Source: Stigonema ocellatum SAG 48.90 = DSM 106950 (GTDB lineage Bacteria > Cyanobacteriota > Cyanobacteriia > Cyanobacteriales > Nostocaceae). From it: 63,635 nucleotides of DNA. The stretch is from positions 1-63,635 of the forward strand of contig JADQBA010000043.1 of assembly GCA_016903675.1 (NCBI GenBank), given 5' to 3'. Below are positions 61,122 through 63,635 of the stretch, piece by piece (positions within the stretch are counted from its first letter, which is position 1; each line of letters opens with the position of its first letter). The notes below the pieces were generated by a model. The model saw only the letters and a program-made list of their open reading frames with translations, had not been told where the DNA came from and did no database searches. Both the position numbers and the translations under genes were made by a program.

Positions 61122-62387
61122 TCAATCAGCGTCTATTTGTGCAGCACGATCAATTTCCTGTTCTAATAAGTCGGTTTCGGTGGAGTATACTAAATCGTGA
61201 TTCCCAATGACTTTTTCTGCGGCGAACTGTTGGGCGTAGGCAATTTTTCCCTCTAAAGAAGTATCCGCGTTTGCTAGTAGTCTTGCTCGTCCAAGGCGAT
61301 CGCGGTTGCGTGCTGCAATTTTTTGATTGCGCCACTTAATCCAGAAATACCGCATTAACGGCACACCCAAGAAACCTGTTCCGTAAGCTAGCAGCAGCCA
61401 GTAAATTCCGTTTACAAAACCTACCAGTCCACCTATACTGGCAGCTATTGTACCACCTCTGAGCAGATTTCCCAGCACTAACGCACCAACAAAATTTACT
61501 ACACCCAACCCGGCGCTCAGCATAATTTGTCCTGAAGTCGCTGCACTAAAACGCCAAGGCAATTCCTCTAGGTACGGTAACACTGACTGACGACGCTTGT
61601 TTGCTGCGCTCACCTGCAACTCTGGGAAGTAATATATAATCTGTCCTTCAGGACTTACCGCTGGTTGTCCATTAAAGCGAATGAGCACGGGCAGCATATA
61701 GTCTTCGTAATCTTTTGCAGATCCTTCACCGATATCATCAAGATAAGGAGCAATTTGTTCGGCTACCACTGCACCACGGTTATTACGAATGATAGTACCA
61801 ATTTCTTGCCACCGACGCTCTTCTAAGTTAGCGTTAGGATTGCCATCGCCAAACAAAAATGAAAACACAGCTTCAAAGAAATTCAGATCGCTTTTCTCCC
61901 GCCGTCGTTCCTGCTGGCGAGTGTCGTAATTTGGGCTAAGATACCAAAATAAATCTGGCAAATAGAAGAAACCGATACCACCGCCAGAATGGCTACTCCT
62001 ATTATCACTACCGTTGTCACGATCTGAGTTAGCAGCGGAGAGGATCATGATAATGGTGATAGTTATTAGAGCGATGGAAACAATTAGGAAAATTCCGAAG
62101 GAAATCCGAATTAGGTAAAACAGAACGCCCCAGACCTTTTTCCACCATTCCTGCAACCGCAGCTGCAAATATTTATTACGTAAAATTGTCTGGAAATTCT
62201 TAGGAAATAAGTAAACAATATCACCAGTATCTGCTACCTGTAAATGTCCGCCAGCCTCGGAAGCCAGGGCTAATAACCCTTGATTCGTCTCGCCTACATT
62301 TAATCCTGACTGGGTTGCCACATCGCCAACTGTGACTTGATAGCCCAATTGTTCTACAGCTTTTATTATGGTGGGATTTGGAGCCAT
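61122..62387 (-). CDS. Conserved cyanobacterial/plastid membrane protein of unknown function
   Basis: A 421-residue protein from ATG 62387 (MAPNPTIIKAVEQLGYQVTV). Residues 1-75 look like a winged-helix or scaffold-like domain (VGDVATQSGLNVGETNQGLL). A membrane helix follows at about 90-120, then a Ser/Asp/Gly-rich linker, a conserved middle domain (EERRWQEIGTIIRNNRGAVV), and two more helices near 300-345. I recall homologues in most cyanobacteria and in plant chloroplasts, with no established role. Confidence 0.7.
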   Translation of the reverse strand: MAPNPTIIKAVEQLGYQVTVGDVATQSGLNVGETNQGLLALASEAGGHLQVADTGDIVYLFPKNFQTILRNKYLQLRLQEWWKKVWGVLFYLIRISFGIFLIVSIALITITIIMILSAANSDRDNGSDNRSSHSGGGIGFFYLPDLFWYLSPNYDTRQQERRREKSDLNFFEAVFSFLFGDGNPNANLEERRWQEIGTIIRNNRGAVVAEQIAPYLDDIGEGSAKDYEDYMLPVLIRFNGQPAVSPEGQIIYYFPELQVSAANKRRQSVLPYLEELPWRFSAATSGQIMLSAGLGVVNFVGALVLGNLLRGGTIAASIGGLVGFVNGIYWLLLAYGTGFLGVPLMRYFWIKWRNQKIAARNRDRLGRARLLANADTSLEGKIAYAQQFAAEKVIGNHDLVYSTETDLLEQEIDRAAQIDAD

Positions 62388-62499
62388 TGCTCTGGCCTCC
62401 TGTTGAAAATAAATGTTCCTTCTCAAGTATAAAGTTTGATTTTTTGTAAGTTGGTAGGGTAATCAACAATACGGTTCACCTGCCCTACTCTCCACTCCC

Positions 62500-63048
62500 T
62501 TACCTCAAGGACGGATTATCAATCAATACCTTCTCAAAAACTATCGCATCAACCCATACATCTGAGTTGTAAATGAGTTCCCCGACCTCCTGATATCCTC
62601 GGGTTTTATAAAAGGATAAGAGCTTTGGGTGCGTCTTTACCCCATCCAACCGTACAGCATGATAACCTCCATGAGCGGCGAGCTTTTCAATAGCTCCCAT
62701 ACACCACGTTCCTAGTCCTAGTCCTTGCCAATCTGGAAGAATAGCTAGTTTATGCACGTACACTGCTGGAACATCCCAGATTTGCCAAAGAATATTTCCA
62801 TACTTGATGTAACTTAATGGAACCGTTGCTGTCATCTCAAGGGTGAAGGTACCAACTAGGTTCTCACCAACAGTGAGTGCGTAGACCTCCTGTTCCATCG
62901 CATCCTTGAGCATTTGCTCAAGCGGATAGGTTGGCGGCATCCAGTGACTCAGTCCGAAGCGGTTTTTCAAGTCTCGACCGCAAGTTAACCAGATGTTGTG
63001 AAGCGGTGGCACATCAGATACATTGACGCGACGAATACTAGGTTCCAT
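62500..63048 (-). CDS. GNAT-family N-acetyltransferase
   Basis: A 182-residue protein. Motif A is VHKLAILPDWQGLGLGTWCM (Q-G-L-G-L-G), followed by AVRLDGVKTHPKLLSFYKTR and GYQEVGEL, the usual GNAT end. Substrate unknown. No signal or membrane segment. The tnpB element ends 74 bp upstream of its start. Confidence 0.85.
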   Translation of the reverse strand: MEPSIRRVNVSDVPPLHNIWLTCGRDLKNRFGLSHWMPPTYPLEQMLKDAMEQEVYALTVGENLVGTFTLEMTATVPLSYIKYGNILWQIWDVPAVYVHKLAILPDWQGLGLGTWCMGAIEKLAAHGGYHAVRLDGVKTHPKLLSFYKTRGYQEVGELIYNSDVWVDAIVFEKVLIDNPSLR

Positions 63049-63121
63049 GTGACTTGTGCTTTCTTTTATGATATCCTTGTACTATTCAGGAGAGCATCTG
63101 GGAAATTAATAGAGAAGATTT

Positions 63122-63635
63122 TTGACACTCCCCATGCCTAAAGGCAAGGGGATTCTGTAAGAGGTTTAGCCGTATCTCCTACATATCCGACTGTCGGAGT
63201 TTCCCGCACATGGCGGTGATTCCCATAGGCTTGGTTCTTGGACTCAACGCACCCAGGCGTTGATAACTTCACAAGCGTGACTTTCCCCCAGTCCGGAGGT
63301 AGGGTCAATTTATTTTTTGGGAAGACCAATCCCGCTCTTAATGCAAGTGTTCTGCTAGCTTTTGTGTCGGCGTGAGCCAGGTGTTTACAATTAACACAAA
63401 GGAACTTTTCGCCCTCACGATTATTTTTATCAACATGCCCACATTGTGGACATTCTTGGGACGAGTATTTAGCAGGTACTGCCATAACTGGCACACCTGC
63501 TTTAAGTGCAAGCCAAGCAAGTTTATCAAAAATATCTCCCCAGCCAGCATCTTGGATAACGCGGTTCAATCCAGTCTTTTGGCTTGCCCCGTTGCGCTTG
63601 TAATTGCCCTTACCATCATGTTTAGGCTTGGCACG
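63122..63635 (-). mobile_element. 3' part of a second IS200/IS605 tnpB element
   Basis: The right end TTGACACTCCCCATGCCTAA (63122-63141) with its hairpin is the same as in the miniature copy at 31848. The element continues beyond the window. Confidence 0.8.
63138..63635 (-). CDS. tnpB: TnpB, C-terminal part (cut by the window edge)
   Basis: About 165 residues are visible; the frame stays open to the window end. The zinc ribbon (SSQECPQCGHVDKN, then FLCVNCKH) and the last RuvC Asp (HADTKASRT) are intact. It is closely related to the TnpB at 5088-6626 through the shared segment GWGDIFDKLAWLALKAG, with a differing tail. Confidence 0.9.
   Translation of the reverse strand, partial: RAKPKHDGKGNYKRNGASQKTGLNRVIQDAGWGDIFDKLAWLALKAGVPVMAVPAKYSSQECPQCGHVDKNNREGEKFLCVNCKHLAHADTKASRTLALRAGLVFPKNKLTLPPDWGKVTLVKLSTPGCVESKNQAYGNHRHVRETPTVGYVGDTAKPLTESPCL

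Overview
The window is a stretch of a cyanobacterial chromosome, most likely from a filamentous, nitrogen-fixing (heterocystous, Nostocales-like) species. The evidence is the many HIP1 octamers (GCGATCGC), heptamer tandem repeats (STRR), cyanobacteria-only families (DUF1822, DUF928, DUF1517, DUF1823, PAM68, CphA2-type cyanophycin synthetase), and a high load of IS200/IS605, IS607, group II intron and MITE-like debris. The species is not identified. No tRNA, rRNA or CRISPR array was seen.

Region 1 (about 1.2-23 kb) is the most unusual part: a surface/secretion island. It holds two paralogous two-partner-secretion (TPS) exoproteins (1204-4959 minus, 15336-18215 plus), one FhaC/ShlB-type outer-membrane transporter (21078-22886 minus) overlapping a TPR-CHAT caspase-like protease gene (18427-21132 minus), and a plus-strand set of sigma-factor-like protein, DUF1822 protein, membrane CHAT-CHASE2 sensor and DUF928 exported protein (7818-12762). 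A secreted protein with a His-then-Cys arrangement (6824-7378 minus) and a secreted bulb-type lectin (14118-14591) lie between them. A nearly identical 18-20 bp motif sits 180-240 nt upstream of three of the exported-protein genes, always in the same orientation relative to the gene, and a fourth orphan copy lies at 681-700. This suggests one regulon. An IS605-type tnpB element has separated the His/Cys gene from the first TPS exoprotein. A group II intron maturase relic broken by nested MITEs lies at 12.9-13.95 kb.

Region 2 (23-28.5 kb) has a methyltransferase and two tandem right-handed beta-helix 'choice-of-anchor Q' surface proteins, plus the last codons of a third.

Region 3 (28.5-43 kb) is mostly housekeeping: Mn/Fe transporter MntH, a heptose-1-P adenylyltransferase with a truncated kinase half, a DUF3102 protein, a BrkB-family membrane protein, PurB, TyrA, a pentapeptide-repeat protein, DUF1517, a lipoprotein, DAHP synthase, and the rpsO-PAM68 pair.

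Region 4 (43.6-54.9 kb) has small exported and hypothetical genes, a decayed IS607 element, divergent cyanophycinase and CphA2-type synthetase, a GH13 branching-type enzyme, RNase Z, two conserved small genes, and two truncated Crp/Fnr genes meeting head to head.

Region 5 (56.2 kb to the end) carries a Wzc-like polysaccharide co-polymerase/ATPase, a SpoIID-domain protein, a Uma2 nuclease-like protein, a conserved membrane protein, a GNAT acetyltransferase and the 3' part of another tnpB running off the window.
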